Source of the DNA: Solitalea koreensis
GTDB lineage: Bacteria > Bacteroidota > Bacteroidia > Sphingobacteriales > Sphingobacteriaceae
Assembly: GCF_900182575.1 (NCBI RefSeq)
Contig: NZ_FXSZ01000002.1
Coordinates: 496,001 to 560,000 of the forward strand
Direction: 5' to 3'
DNA length: 64,000 nt
This document shows positions 54,784-63,648 of this stretch, piece after piece. Both the position numbers and the translations under genes were made by a program. A model generated the notes under the pieces. That model did not search any database. It saw nothing but the letters and a program-made list of their open reading frames with translations, and had not been told where the DNA came from. Positions within the stretch are counted from its first letter, which is position 1. The number at the start of each line of letters is the position of its first letter.

Positions 54784-55398
54784 ATGAAAAAACAGCAGTT
54801 CAGATTGCTTATCCCTTTCCTATTAATAGGAATTATAAGCGCATTGACTTATTGCACAAATAACCAGCAAAAAAAAGAGGAAAGTATGGATCCTTCAAAA
54901 GAACAATTAGTTGAAAGAGGCAAATACCTGGTAACCATTTCAAGTTGTAACGATTGTCATTCACCCAAAATAATGACTCCACAAGGGCCAATAGACGACA
55001 CTACCAAATTACTATCTGGACATCCTATAGGCAGTAAACTCCCCCAGCTAGGCCCTAAAGCAACCGACCCTACAGCTTGGATACAGATGACTCAGGATGG
55101 AACTGCCTTCATAGGTCCATGGGGTATTTCTTATGCAGCTAATCTAACTCCTGATGAAACAACAGGATTAGGCGCCTGGACTGAAGAAGTATTTATCAAA
55201 ACGCTTAGAACAGGGAAACACTTGGGACTACAAGAAGGCCGGCAAATACTTCCACCTATGCCATGGTATAACATAAATAAAATGACCGACGATGATCTGA
55301 AAGCTGTTTATGCTTATCTTCATTCGCTGCCGCCCATTACAAATCAAGTTCCTAACCCTGTTTCTCCAGAAGATGTTGCTAAAATGGTAACCCAATAA
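54784..55398 (+). CDS. Monohaem cytochrome c lipoprotein, copy 2
   Basis: 204 residues; lipobox LTYC with Cys24 and haem site Cys55-x-x-Cys58-His59 (CNDCH). The same blocks as copy 1 are present (PWGISYAANLTPDETTG, EVFIKTLRTGKHLG, PPMPW, MTDDDLKAVYAYLHSLPPI). The two are tandem duplicates of one gene, 108 bases apart, and the strong terminator after this one ends the unit. Confidence 0.9.
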   Translation: MKKQQFRLLIPFLLIGIISALTYCTNNQQKKEESMDPSKEQLVERGKYLVTISSCNDCHSPKIMTPQGPIDDTTKLLSGHPIGSKLPQLGPKATDPTAWIQMTQDGTAFIGPWGISYAANLTPDETTGLGAWTEEVFIKTLRTGKHLGLQEGRQILPPMPWYNINKMTDDDLKAVYAYLHSLPPITNQVPNPVSPEDVAKMVTQ

Positions 55399-55420
55399 CT
55401 TTAATGGTCTAAACCTTTGA

Positions 55421-55468
55421 CTACTAAAAAAGCGAATTGAGTTTAGGCTCAATTCGCTTTTTTAGTAG
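55421..55468. terminator. Bidirectional terminator, 21-base perfect stem
   Basis: Arms 55421-55441 and 55448-55468 are exact reverse complements around a 6-base loop, with A/T runs near both ends. It serves the convergent cytochrome and protease genes. Confidence 0.85.
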
Positions 55469-55490
55469 TAGCAAGGTTATCTTATCAAAT

Positions 55491-57602
55491 TTAGTTTTTT
55501 AAACCAATTTGAGTATTTGCATTAATCATTTCGTTCATTACCTGAACGGTTTCGCCTAAATAGTGATCAATTTTATAGATTTTCAATAATTGCTCGTTCC
55601 TATCGGCGCTGATCTTATTGTTTATCAATTTAGCTTCGTCAGTTTTCAGATTTAAAACATCAAGAAAAGGTTTTTCATCTTTCAGTTTATTAACCTTATC
55701 CCATTCTTTAAAATCAGCCTCTCGTTTAGATTTAAATGCTTGCAGATTTAAAGAGAAGACCTTGTTATCCTTCTGCTTTTTTAATAAGGAGATCTTTTGT
55801 TCCATTAAATTAAAAGCAGAATCAACAGCAATTCTTTTCGCAGAGTTTTTGCGAATCACATCCAAGTTTAATGGTTTATTCCAAGTGCTGTAGGTTGAGC
55901 TGGTAATTTCATCCCAATTTAATACAGACGGTTCATTTTTCTCAGCTACATCAAAAAATTGATCCTTTATGATAATATCAGGTGTAACTCCTTTTTGCTG
56001 CGTTGAACTACCATTAATACGATAAAATTTCTGAATGGTTAATTTGACAGCTCCAAGATCTTTATCTTGGAGTTGAGGTAGAAATCTATTCACATCAAAC
56101 ATACGCTGAACGGTCCCTTTTCCATATGTACTTGGACTACCAATGATAATCGCTCTTTTATAATCTTGCATTGCCGCTGCTAAAATTTCAGAAGCTGAAG
56201 CACTGCCTTCATTTACCATTATGGCTAATGGACCGTCATAAGCCACGTCAGGATTGGTATCTGATAATACTTGTACTTTCCCATCACGAGAACGAACCTG
56301 AACAACAGGACCTTCAGGAATAAATAATCCAGCTATGTTAACCACATCCTTTAAGGAACCTCCCCCATTTGAACGCAAATCAATAACAATACCTTCTACC
56401 TTTTCTGCTTTAAGCTTTTCAACTTCTTGGGCTACATCATAAGCACTACTTCCTGGCCCATTAGGATTTTTTGTATTAATATAAAACTCAGGTAATACAA
56501 TCATACCTATTTTATGTGCCCCATTAATTATATAAGAGTGTGCAAAAGTACCTTCCTGTTTCAATTCATCACGAATCAGAGAAACTGTTTTAATAGTACC
56601 ATCAAGCTGCTTAACTGTAAAAATCGCAGTGCTGCCTTTAACTCCACGTGTAAGTTTTATAATTTCATTAATACTGAAATCAGCAACGTCTATCATTTCC
56701 TGCTCTTTTGATCCTACCCGCAAAATGACATCGCCAGCTTTTAACCCACCTTGCTTCCATGCCGGACCACCAGGTACTACGCCATCGACTTTCACATAGT
56801 CTTCTTCCTGCTTTAATAAAAGACCGACACCACAATATGTACCCGACATACCTTCATTCCAACCACGTTGTGAAATTGGCGACATATATGCAGAATGTGG
56901 GTCCATTGTCGTTGTAATAGTATTTGCGAATATTTCGAATCGAGCCTTTTCGTTCAAATTGTTGTTTAAGTTAACAAAATATTTATCGTATTTCTTTTTA
57001 ACCTTAGCAATAGCCTTTGCCTGTAATTCTGTATCCGTTTCTTTAGCGATTGGATCATCGGCTTTTGCTTTTTTCCGAGAATCCATTAACTCCGAAATTT
57101 TTATTAGCGTACTGTATTTTAATGATTGTTTCCATTTTTTTGCAATATCTGCTGCAGAGGCGGCATAATTAACTTTACTGTAATCAAGTTGAATGCTATC
57201 GTTGTTGTTAAAAGTAAATTTCTTACCAATAACTTTTAAATAGATCTGCTTAGATTGAGCCATACGAATATCAAAAATAGAATCCGTTTCATTAAGAAAT
57301 CCTAATGGCTTATTTCCGATAATTTCATCATCCACCTCCAACTCATATTTCTTTAGGTAGTCAATATCTGTTTGAAGAAAAAATTTCCTTTCCCCATCTA
57401 ATTTTTCCAAGTAATTCCAGAATAGTTTTTTAGAAAAATTATCGTCAATCTTTTGCGGATCATAATGCATAACTTTAATCATCTTGCCAACAATCGATAC
57501 GATCAACTTTTCGTCTTGAGGTTTCTCATTAGGAGTATCGAAAGCCATTAAACTTCCGGCAACACCTGCAATTAAGAAAGGGGAAATAAATCTGAATTTC
57601 AT
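55491..57602 (-). CDS. Tail-specific (S41) protease Prc/CtpA
   Basis: 703 residues from ATG 57602 (a GTG three codons earlier is less likely). Signal peptide (1-20), N-terminal helical domain, PDZ domain (about 235-330, GVGLLLKQEEDYVKVDGVVPGGPAW), and the Ser-Lys dyad region: NEGSASASEILAAAM holds the catalytic Ser and STYGKGTVQ the Lys. The C-terminal DUF3340-like helical tail (about 540-700) is complete. It degrades or trims periplasmic proteins at their C-termini. Confidence 0.93.
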   Translation of the reverse strand: MKFRFISPFLIAGVAGSLMAFDTPNEKPQDEKLIVSIVGKMIKVMHYDPQKIDDNFSKKLFWNYLEKLDGERKFFLQTDIDYLKKYELEVDDEIIGNKPLGFLNETDSIFDIRMAQSKQIYLKVIGKKFTFNNNDSIQLDYSKVNYAASAADIAKKWKQSLKYSTLIKISELMDSRKKAKADDPIAKETDTELQAKAIAKVKKKYDKYFVNLNNNLNEKARFEIFANTITTTMDPHSAYMSPISQRGWNEGMSGTYCGVGLLLKQEEDYVKVDGVVPGGPAWKQGGLKAGDVILRVGSKEQEMIDVADFSINEIIKLTRGVKGSTAIFTVKQLDGTIKTVSLIRDELKQEGTFAHSYIINGAHKIGMIVLPEFYINTKNPNGPGSSAYDVAQEVEKLKAEKVEGIVIDLRSNGGGSLKDVVNIAGLFIPEGPVVQVRSRDGKVQVLSDTNPDVAYDGPLAIMVNEGSASASEILAAAMQDYKRAIIIGSPSTYGKGTVQRMFDVNRFLPQLQDKDLGAVKLTIQKFYRINGSSTQQKGVTPDIIIKDQFFDVAEKNEPSVLNWDEITSSTYSTWNKPLNLDVIRKNSAKRIAVDSAFNLMEQKISLLKKQKDNKVFSLNLQAFKSKREADFKEWDKVNKLKDEKPFLDVLNLKTDEAKLINNKISADRNEQLLKIYKIDHYLGETVQVMNEMINANTQIGLKN

Positions 57603-57862
57603 TCTATGCACTATAATATTGAGTGATAACTGGTTTGAATTTGGTAAAAATAATTTTATTAATATTTCCCTGACAACTTAACAGGTAACATTCGTATTAC
57701 TATGCAAAAAAATTATTACGGAGTAATAAGGTTGTAAAAAAATCATGTAATAACTAAGAAGTTGGAAATTTCTTTAAACATTGGAAAATACTATAAGAAA
57801 AACGTTAATGCTCACCAGTATTATTTTCATCGTTAAAAAAAATACATTAAGCTAACTAACCT

Positions 57863-58267
57863 CTATTTAATCATTACTCCCGGCTTATTGATAATCGGAA
57901 TTTTAATAAGATTCTCATCCACAATACTATCCGGCACGAAAATAAATTTCTTATCGTACAGCACGTCATCCTGATAATAGCTCAGCCAATATTCATTGTT
58001 CAATCCAAATACCTGTTCATCGATTAGTTCAATCATCGCAAAGTCACCCGCTGGAACTTTTCCTATAGAATGACGTAACAGTGATGTTTTAACATTTTGC
58101 CCATTCAAATGACCGTAACCGCGGGAACTTACCAATACGGTTTCAATATCCTTATCTTTTAGGTTAACCAAGTAAACCGTCCAGGTCCGGTTGGTTGACG
58201 ACTCCTCTTCAAGAACCACAACAATGGCAACATCTTGTACTATATTTTCAGGAAGATCTTTTTTCAT
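57863..58267 (-). CDS. Conserved hypothetical, 134 residues
   Basis: From ATG 58267 (MKKDLPENIV) the protein is soluble, with a beta-rich pattern (DVAIVVVLEEESSTNRTWTV, VLVSSRGYG, EYWLSYY). Similar proteins occur next to topA in other Bacteroidota and have been misnamed as a phenylalanyl-tRNA synthetase subunit, but it has no synthetase domain. I do not know its function. It lies between the S41 protease and topA on the same strand. Confidence 0.7.
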   Translation of the reverse strand: MKKDLPENIVQDVAIVVVLEEESSTNRTWTVYLVNLKDKDIETVLVSSRGYGHLNGQNVKTSLLRHSIGKVPAGDFAMIELIDEQVFGLNNEYWLSYYQDDVLYDKKFIFVPDSIVDENLIKIPIINKPGVMIK

Positions 58268-58363
58268 ATTAAAATTTGATATAAGATTTGAGATAGGAGA
58301 CAAATTTCATTTAATGGTGCTCTACGCTTTCACAATATGCATAACTCATATCTCAATACTAAT

Positions 58364-60757
58364 CTATTTCTTTTTTGCTGGAGCCTTTTTGGCCGGTACT
58401 TTAGCTTTAGCGGCTACTTTCTTAGCCGGCATTTTTTTCTTTGTCCCTGCTTTTTCCGCTGCAGCATCTTTTTCAGCTAATTCCTTACACATTTCATAGG
58501 TAAGCTCAGTTGGTTCAGTTCCCTTTGGAATTTTAACATTTTGCTTTCCAAATGCTATATACGGTCCCCAACGACCATTTAAAATCTTCACTTCCTCATC
58601 TTCTGCAAAGGTCTTTACGATTTTATTTGCATCCTTTTCGCGTTTTTCAAGAATGATTTCTATAGCTCTCGCTTCAGAAACCGTGTGAGGGTCATCCTCT
58701 TTTGGCAATGAATAAAAGGCATTATTATGACGGATATATGGTCCAAAGCGACCAATTGCAACGGTCATTTCTTTTTCTTCAAACGCTCCAACTTTTTTAG
58801 GCAGTTTAAAAAGTTCTAATGCTTCCTCAAGCGTAATGGTTTCAATCATTTGGCCTGATCTTAAGCTGGCATAGCGCGGCTTATTTTCATCATCATTATC
58901 GCCAATCTGCACGAAAGGACCATAACGACCGATACGAACTGAAATCTTTTTACCAGTTTCCGGATCATTTCCCAATTCACGCTCACCGGTTGCCCGTTCA
59001 GCGGTTTCAAGAGTTTCTTTCACCCCTTCATGGAACGGATTGTAAAAAGAACGAATCATTTCAGTCCATTCTTTCATTCCATGAGCAATTTCGTCGAACT
59101 CTTTTTCTACTGAGGCAGTAAAACTATAATCAACAATATTTTTAAAGTGCAACACCAAAAAATCGTTTACTACAGCTCCAATATCACTTGGAAATAATTT
59201 AGATTTTTCAGCTCCTGTGGTTTCGGTTGCTTTGGCTGCAGTTACACTCTTATCTTTTAAGGTAAATACACGGTAATCTCTTGGCTTACCTTCACGATCT
59301 TCTTTGATCACATAACCACGTTTTTGAATAGTAGAAATGGTTGGTGCGTAGGTTGATGGACGACCAATTCCAAGTTCCTCTAACTTCTTCACCAAACTGG
59401 CTTCAGTATAACGTGCTGAAGGACGGGTAAAACGTTCGGCTGCTGTCATTTCTTGAAGATTAAGCAGCTGGCCTTGAGTTAACGGAGGCAACAGGGATGA
59501 ATTCTCATCGCCATTGATTTCCTCCTCCTCCTCCTCATCGTGCGACTCAAAGTAAACCTTTAAAAAACCGTCAAACTTCAATACTTCACCTTGAGCTTGT
59601 AACTCCTCTTTACGGGTTGAAACACCGATTTTCACATTCGTACGTTCAAAGGCAGCATCACTCATTTGTGAAGCGATGGCTCTTTTCCAAATCAGTTCGT
59701 ATAAACGGCGCTCGGCAGCTTCTCCTTCAATGGTATGATCTTCAAAATACGTAGGACGAATTGCTTCGTGAGCTTCCTGAGCTCCAGCCGATTTGGTTTT
59801 ATATTTTCTCAGGTGATGATAATTATCGCCGTATGCCTTACGAATTTCCTTCTCTGCAGATGAAAGTGCCGTATCCGACAAATTCACCGAGTCAGTACGC
59901 ATATAAGTAATCTTACCGGCTTCATACAGTCGTTGTGCAACTTGCATCGTACGACTTACGGAAAAACCTAATTTACGAGATGCTTCCTGTTGTAAAGTTG
60001 AAGTAGTGAATGGTGCTGAAGGAGTTCGTTTGGCTGGTTTTACTTCTAAACTGTTTACATTGAAATTGGCCTCAACACAATCTTTTAGAAATTTTTCAGC
60101 TTCTTCTGCAGTTTTGAAACGTTCAGGAAGTTCGGCTTTAAGATTTGCTTTTTTACCGTCTGTAGAAAACAATGCAGTAATCTTAAACTGAGCTACTGCC
60201 TTAAACTGATTGATTTCACGTTCGCGCTCTACTATTAAACGCACTGCAACTGATTGCACGCGCCCTGCCGACAATGAAGGTTTAACCTTTTTCCAAAGTA
60301 TAGGCGAAAGCTCAAAACCTACCAACCGATCAAGTACGCGGCGTGCCTGTTGAGCATGAACTAATCCATAATCAATAGCTCTGGGATTTTCTATTGCATT
60401 TAAAATAGCAGGCTTGGTAATTTCATGAAAAACAATACGCTTGGTTTTATCCTCTTTCAAGTTTAAAGTTTCCAAAAGGTGCCAAGAAATTGCTTCCCCC
60501 TCACGGTCCTCATCGGATGCGAGCCATACCATTTCGGCTTCTTTTGCTAATTTCTTTAATTCAGATACGATGGCTTTTTTATCGGCAGGAACTTCATACT
60601 TCTGTTCAAAGTTGTTTTTCACGTCGATAGCGTCATCGCCTTTTGCAAGATCACGAATATGACCAAAGCTCGATTTCACAAGAAAGTCATTCCCCAGGTA
60701 TCCTTCAATGGTCTTCGCTTTTGCAGGCGACTCAACGATTAGTAAATTTTTAGCCAT
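58364..60757 (-). CDS. topA: DNA topoisomerase I
   Basis: Type IA topoisomerase that relaxes negative supercoils. From ATG 60757, 797 residues: Toprim domain (ESPAKAKTIEGYLG at 9-22), the catalytic Tyr in GKITYMRTDSVNLS, and topoisomerase C-terminal repeats in place of zinc fingers (GRYGPFVQIG, GRFGPYIRH, GRWGPYIAFG). The last 30 residues are a lysine/alanine tail with repeated PAKK. A run of six glutamates (EEEEEE) lies near 400. A TTG-20-TTTATTTG promoter lies upstream at 60778-60808. Confidence 0.96.
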   Translation of the reverse strand: MAKNLLIVESPAKAKTIEGYLGNDFLVKSSFGHIRDLAKGDDAIDVKNNFEQKYEVPADKKAIVSELKKLAKEAEMVWLASDEDREGEAISWHLLETLNLKEDKTKRIVFHEITKPAILNAIENPRAIDYGLVHAQQARRVLDRLVGFELSPILWKKVKPSLSAGRVQSVAVRLIVEREREINQFKAVAQFKITALFSTDGKKANLKAELPERFKTAEEAEKFLKDCVEANFNVNSLEVKPAKRTPSAPFTTSTLQQEASRKLGFSVSRTMQVAQRLYEAGKITYMRTDSVNLSDTALSSAEKEIRKAYGDNYHHLRKYKTKSAGAQEAHEAIRPTYFEDHTIEGEAAERRLYELIWKRAIASQMSDAAFERTNVKIGVSTRKEELQAQGEVLKFDGFLKVYFESHDEEEEEEINGDENSSLLPPLTQGQLLNLQEMTAAERFTRPSARYTEASLVKKLEELGIGRPSTYAPTISTIQKRGYVIKEDREGKPRDYRVFTLKDKSVTAAKATETTGAEKSKLFPSDIGAVVNDFLVLHFKNIVDYSFTASVEKEFDEIAHGMKEWTEMIRSFYNPFHEGVKETLETAERATGERELGNDPETGKKISVRIGRYGPFVQIGDNDDENKPRYASLRSGQMIETITLEEALELFKLPKKVGAFEEKEMTVAIGRFGPYIRHNNAFYSLPKEDDPHTVSEARAIEIILEKREKDANKIVKTFAEDEEVKILNGRWGPYIAFGKQNVKIPKGTEPTELTYEMCKELAEKDAAAEKAGTKKKMPAKKVAAKAKVPAKKAPAKKK

Positions 60758-60777
60758 AGATAAAACGGTATTTTCCG

Positions 60778-60808
60778 CAAATAAAGGAATAAAACGTTTC
60801 AACTACAA
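60778..60808 (-). promoter_or_regulatory. Candidate topA promoter
   Basis: Minus strand TTG (60806-60808), 20 bases, TTTATTTG (60778-60785; one mismatch to TAnnTTTG), 20 bases before the ATG. Confidence 0.35.
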
Positions 60809-60978
60809 GGAATAAAAAAATTGTATGGTTTTACGATCTATCCTATAGAAACTTGACGTTCATTGGTATTCAACCCAAAAACAACTAGTAAGTTTTGAAA
60901 TTATCCAATTGTTTTCCAATTATTTAGCTAACACAAAACACCTACCATTTTTATAAGCACTAATAAAAGTACTTATCT

Positions 60979-61055
60979 CCTCAACGACTTTTCAGAAAAG
61001 CTCATAGTTGTTCTTACTTTTGCATTTCTACCCGGATCGTAAATTTTGGTTACCA
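60979..61055 (-). pseudogene. Decayed copy of the rarA 3' end
   Basis: Minus frame reads VTKIYDPGRNAKVRT and, after divergence, FSEKSLRR. The rarA gene 2.7 kb away ends SETKIYDPGKNAKEEQ...LKNRWGEKYGY. At the DNA level 61033-61053 and 63718-63738 are identical over 21 bases, and the flanks align over about 75 bases. This is a fragment left by duplication of the rarA end. The 60758-61088 gap holds nothing else. Confidence 0.65.
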
Positions 61056-61088
61056 CCAATTCAAGCCCAAACCCTAAACCTTCTGATC

Positions 61089-61841
61089 TTAAATTTTCAT
61101 CCCTAATGAATTCTTCACCCTTTCACGGTTGGGTTTAGATACAGGTATTTTTGTTTCATCTTTCAACAACAGCGTTCCTCCATCTTCCTTCAGCCAGCTT
61201 TTTATAAAACGACCATTTACCAAATGTGATTGATGCGAACGGATGAAACCATATGTCGCCAGGAGTTCATTACATTCCTTTAATGTTCGACAAACTAATA
61301 TGCACTCACCGGAAGAAAGGAAAAAGCTGGTATAAGTATTACTTCCCTCACAACGGATGATCTCATCGATTTCAACGTAGATCGTTTCATTTTGAAGCGG
61401 AAGCGCAATGCGTTTAGTTCTTTTGACGGTATCATTTTTCAGTAAATCGATCAAATATTCGAGCTGGGTATTCCGTTTCTTCTGTTTTAAAACTTGATCA
61501 GCGCGATGAACTGCCTTTTTCAGTTCCTCGATGTCAATAGGCTTGAGAAGGTAATCCAAAGCAGCGAATTTTACGGCCTGAATACCATATTGATCAAAAG
61601 CTGTAACAAAAATGATTTCGAAATCTATACCATCCAACTCTTTTAATAAATCCAAACCGCTTTTTCCTGGCATTTGGATATCGAGAAATACTAAATCGGG
61701 TTTGTGCTGATAAATGGCCAATTTGCCAGAGTCTGCATTTTCACATACTGCAGCAATTTGAACCTCCTCACAATACGTTTTTATCAAAAAAGAAAGGTTT
61801 TCCCTATTATTTAGTTCGTCGTCAATGATAATTGCCTTCAT
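61089..61841 (-). CDS. LytTR-type response regulator
   Basis: 250 residues: receiver domain with phospho-acceptor Asp54 (VFLDIQMPGKSGLD) and Asp7-Asp8, then a LytTR DNA-binding domain (about 145-250, IIRCEGSNTYTSFFLSSGE, SHLVNGRFIKSWLK, IPVSKPNRERVK). It directly follows the histidine kinase gene: the kinase TAA is joined to this ATG (TAAATG). Target genes are not known. Confidence 0.93.
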   Translation of the reverse strand: MKAIIIDDELNNRENLSFLIKTYCEEVQIAAVCENADSGKLAIYQHKPDLVFLDIQMPGKSGLDLLKELDGIDFEIIFVTAFDQYGIQAVKFAALDYLLKPIDIEELKKAVHRADQVLKQKKRNTQLEYLIDLLKNDTVKRTKRIALPLQNETIYVEIDEIIRCEGSNTYTSFFLSSGECILVCRTLKECNELLATYGFIRSHQSHLVNGRFIKSWLKEDGGTLLLKDETKIPVSKPNRERVKNSLGMKI

Positions 61842-63521
61842 TTAAGCCCAATCTTTAAGTGTTACTTTTACCAGCGTTCCGTTTACATTGGAAGAAATAT
61901 TCAAGAAAACAGGCGCATCGGCGTGCAGTTTATTTAATAGTTCGATTCGGTCTTTACACAACTTAATTCCCATAGAGGTTCCATTGATTTGTTTTTCATC
62001 GAAACCGGCACCATTATCTTTCACTGTTAGAATAACATCTTCGGCTTCTTTACCAATTGAAATGGCAACCATGCCTTCCGCACCTTTCGAGGCTATCCCA
62101 TGTTTAATTGCATTTTCGACGAAAGGCTGCAAAAGCATTGTCGGTATTTCTATATTGATCACATCTAATGTTGGATCGGCTTTAATTTCATATTGAAAAC
62201 CAAATCGCAACTGTTCCATTTTTAAATAAGAATTAAGCATTTTCAGCTCTTCTTCAACACTGATCAATTCTTCCTTATTGCTCAACACTTGTCTGGTTAA
62301 AGTAGAAAAAGTGGTCAGGTATTCATTGGCTTTGCTGAGATTGTTCTGATTGACCAGGTTTTGAATGGAACTTAATGCGTTAAAGATAAAATGCGGGTTG
62401 AGTTGAGAGTGAATGGCTTTAAGTTCAAGCAAAACTTTTTCCTTGTTTTGCTTTTCAACAGCCAGCTTTAATTTATTTCGACGGAAAAGCAACCAAATTA
62501 TTAACCCTATACCCGTCAAGACCATCAATATTAGTATTAACTCCCCAGTACTTAAACTTAGGACTCTTTTTGAGTTAGCCGGAGGAAATACCTCAAATGA
62601 GAAGGCGGTACTTTTTTCAAAAAAACGTTTCCCATCAATAAATTCAGGAACAACTAAAGCAGTATATTTTCCAGACTCGCGAATATATTTTTTATCAATA
62701 ATATAAAGTGGTTCATTGCGCTCCGTTTGAATCTTAACTGTATCTAACTTTTTTCCATCCTCATGAATTAAATACAGAAAATAGTTATAAGTATCAGTTA
62801 ATGAATACACTTCTGCCTTTATGACCTGAATCCGATTTGAATAATTAAAGCCAATTAGTTTACCCCTTGCGTCCCTTTTAACTTGATCATACTCTTTAAT
62901 ATCAGGTTTGTTATTATACCCCTGCTTATATATTTCAATGAATTCTGATTTTTTTCCATCAACGTCCTCTCGAAGTAAAAATGCATTTATATATAATGGC
63001 TTTTTGATTGGTGTATTATTAATGACAAATTCCTCTTTGTTATAATAATTATCCTTTTGTTCAATTTGAATTCTTAACTCTGAATTCTTGAAGTTGAAAT
63101 TTCCTAAATAAGCATATTCAAGTCCAGTTTTGGTTTTTCTGAATTTATTAACAGACAGCCACCCACCTGAAATGATTTCATCATTTTTAATTACACGGTA
63201 ATGAAACTTTTCAGCATTTTTTGAATTAATGAGCGTAGCAATGACGTCTATATTCGCATCACAATCAACCCAGAAATAATCAATTGTATTAGTTGAAGCG
63301 GAAATAGAATTACTTTTAAACCGATCAAGCGGGTCATTATTTTTAAACATCAATCCTGCACATTTTCTACCAGAAAGTAATTCATAACCTTCTCGATCCA
63401 ATTCAGTATCAAATGCGTTTTTTAGATATTGCATGCCTAAGTTATCCTTGATTTTACTTTGGGCAAAACATGTTGCAGCGAATAGAAGTGTAATAATGAA
63501 TGTTAAAATATATCGTTTCAT
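61842..63521 (-). CDS. LytS-like sensor histidine kinase
   Basis: 559 residues: signal peptide (1-20, ending CFAQ), a periplasmic sensor part (about 21-325) without a recognised domain, one membrane segment (about 327-349, LILILMVLTGIGLIIWLLF) and the His_kinase domain with phospho-acceptor in HSQLNPHFIFNALSSIQNLV and the ATPase N-box ENAIKHG. It forms a pair with the regulator behind it. The promoter at 63543-63573 lies 21 bases before the start. Confidence 0.92.
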   Translation of the reverse strand: MKRYILTFIITLLFAATCFAQSKIKDNLGMQYLKNAFDTELDREGYELLSGRKCAGLMFKNNDPLDRFKSNSISASTNTIDYFWVDCDANIDVIATLINSKNAEKFHYRVIKNDEIISGGWLSVNKFRKTKTGLEYAYLGNFNFKNSELRIQIEQKDNYYNKEEFVINNTPIKKPLYINAFLLREDVDGKKSEFIEIYKQGYNNKPDIKEYDQVKRDARGKLIGFNYSNRIQVIKAEVYSLTDTYNYFLYLIHEDGKKLDTVKIQTERNEPLYIIDKKYIRESGKYTALVVPEFIDGKRFFEKSTAFSFEVFPPANSKRVLSLSTGELILILMVLTGIGLIIWLLFRRNKLKLAVEKQNKEKVLLELKAIHSQLNPHFIFNALSSIQNLVNQNNLSKANEYLTTFSTLTRQVLSNKEELISVEEELKMLNSYLKMEQLRFGFQYEIKADPTLDVINIEIPTMLLQPFVENAIKHGIASKGAEGMVAISIGKEAEDVILTVKDNGAGFDEKQINGTSMGIKLCKDRIELLNKLHADAPVFLNISSNVNGTLVKVTLKDWA

Positions 63522-63542
63522 TGTTTTTCAATTTTGTTTAGA

Positions 63543-63573
63543 CAAATACACATCTCTTGTGGCATTTGCACAA
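63543..63573 (-). promoter_or_regulatory. Promoter of the two-component pair
   Basis: Minus strand TTG (63571-63573), 20 bases, TGTATTTG (63543-63550; one mismatch to TAnnTTTG), 21 bases before the kinase ATG. Confidence 0.5.
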
Positions 63574-63648
63574 TGATGAAGCAGTATCTAAACCAAATGA
63601 AATAGATTTGGTGAAGGTAAACTTAGAATTTAAAAAAGAAAAGAATAG

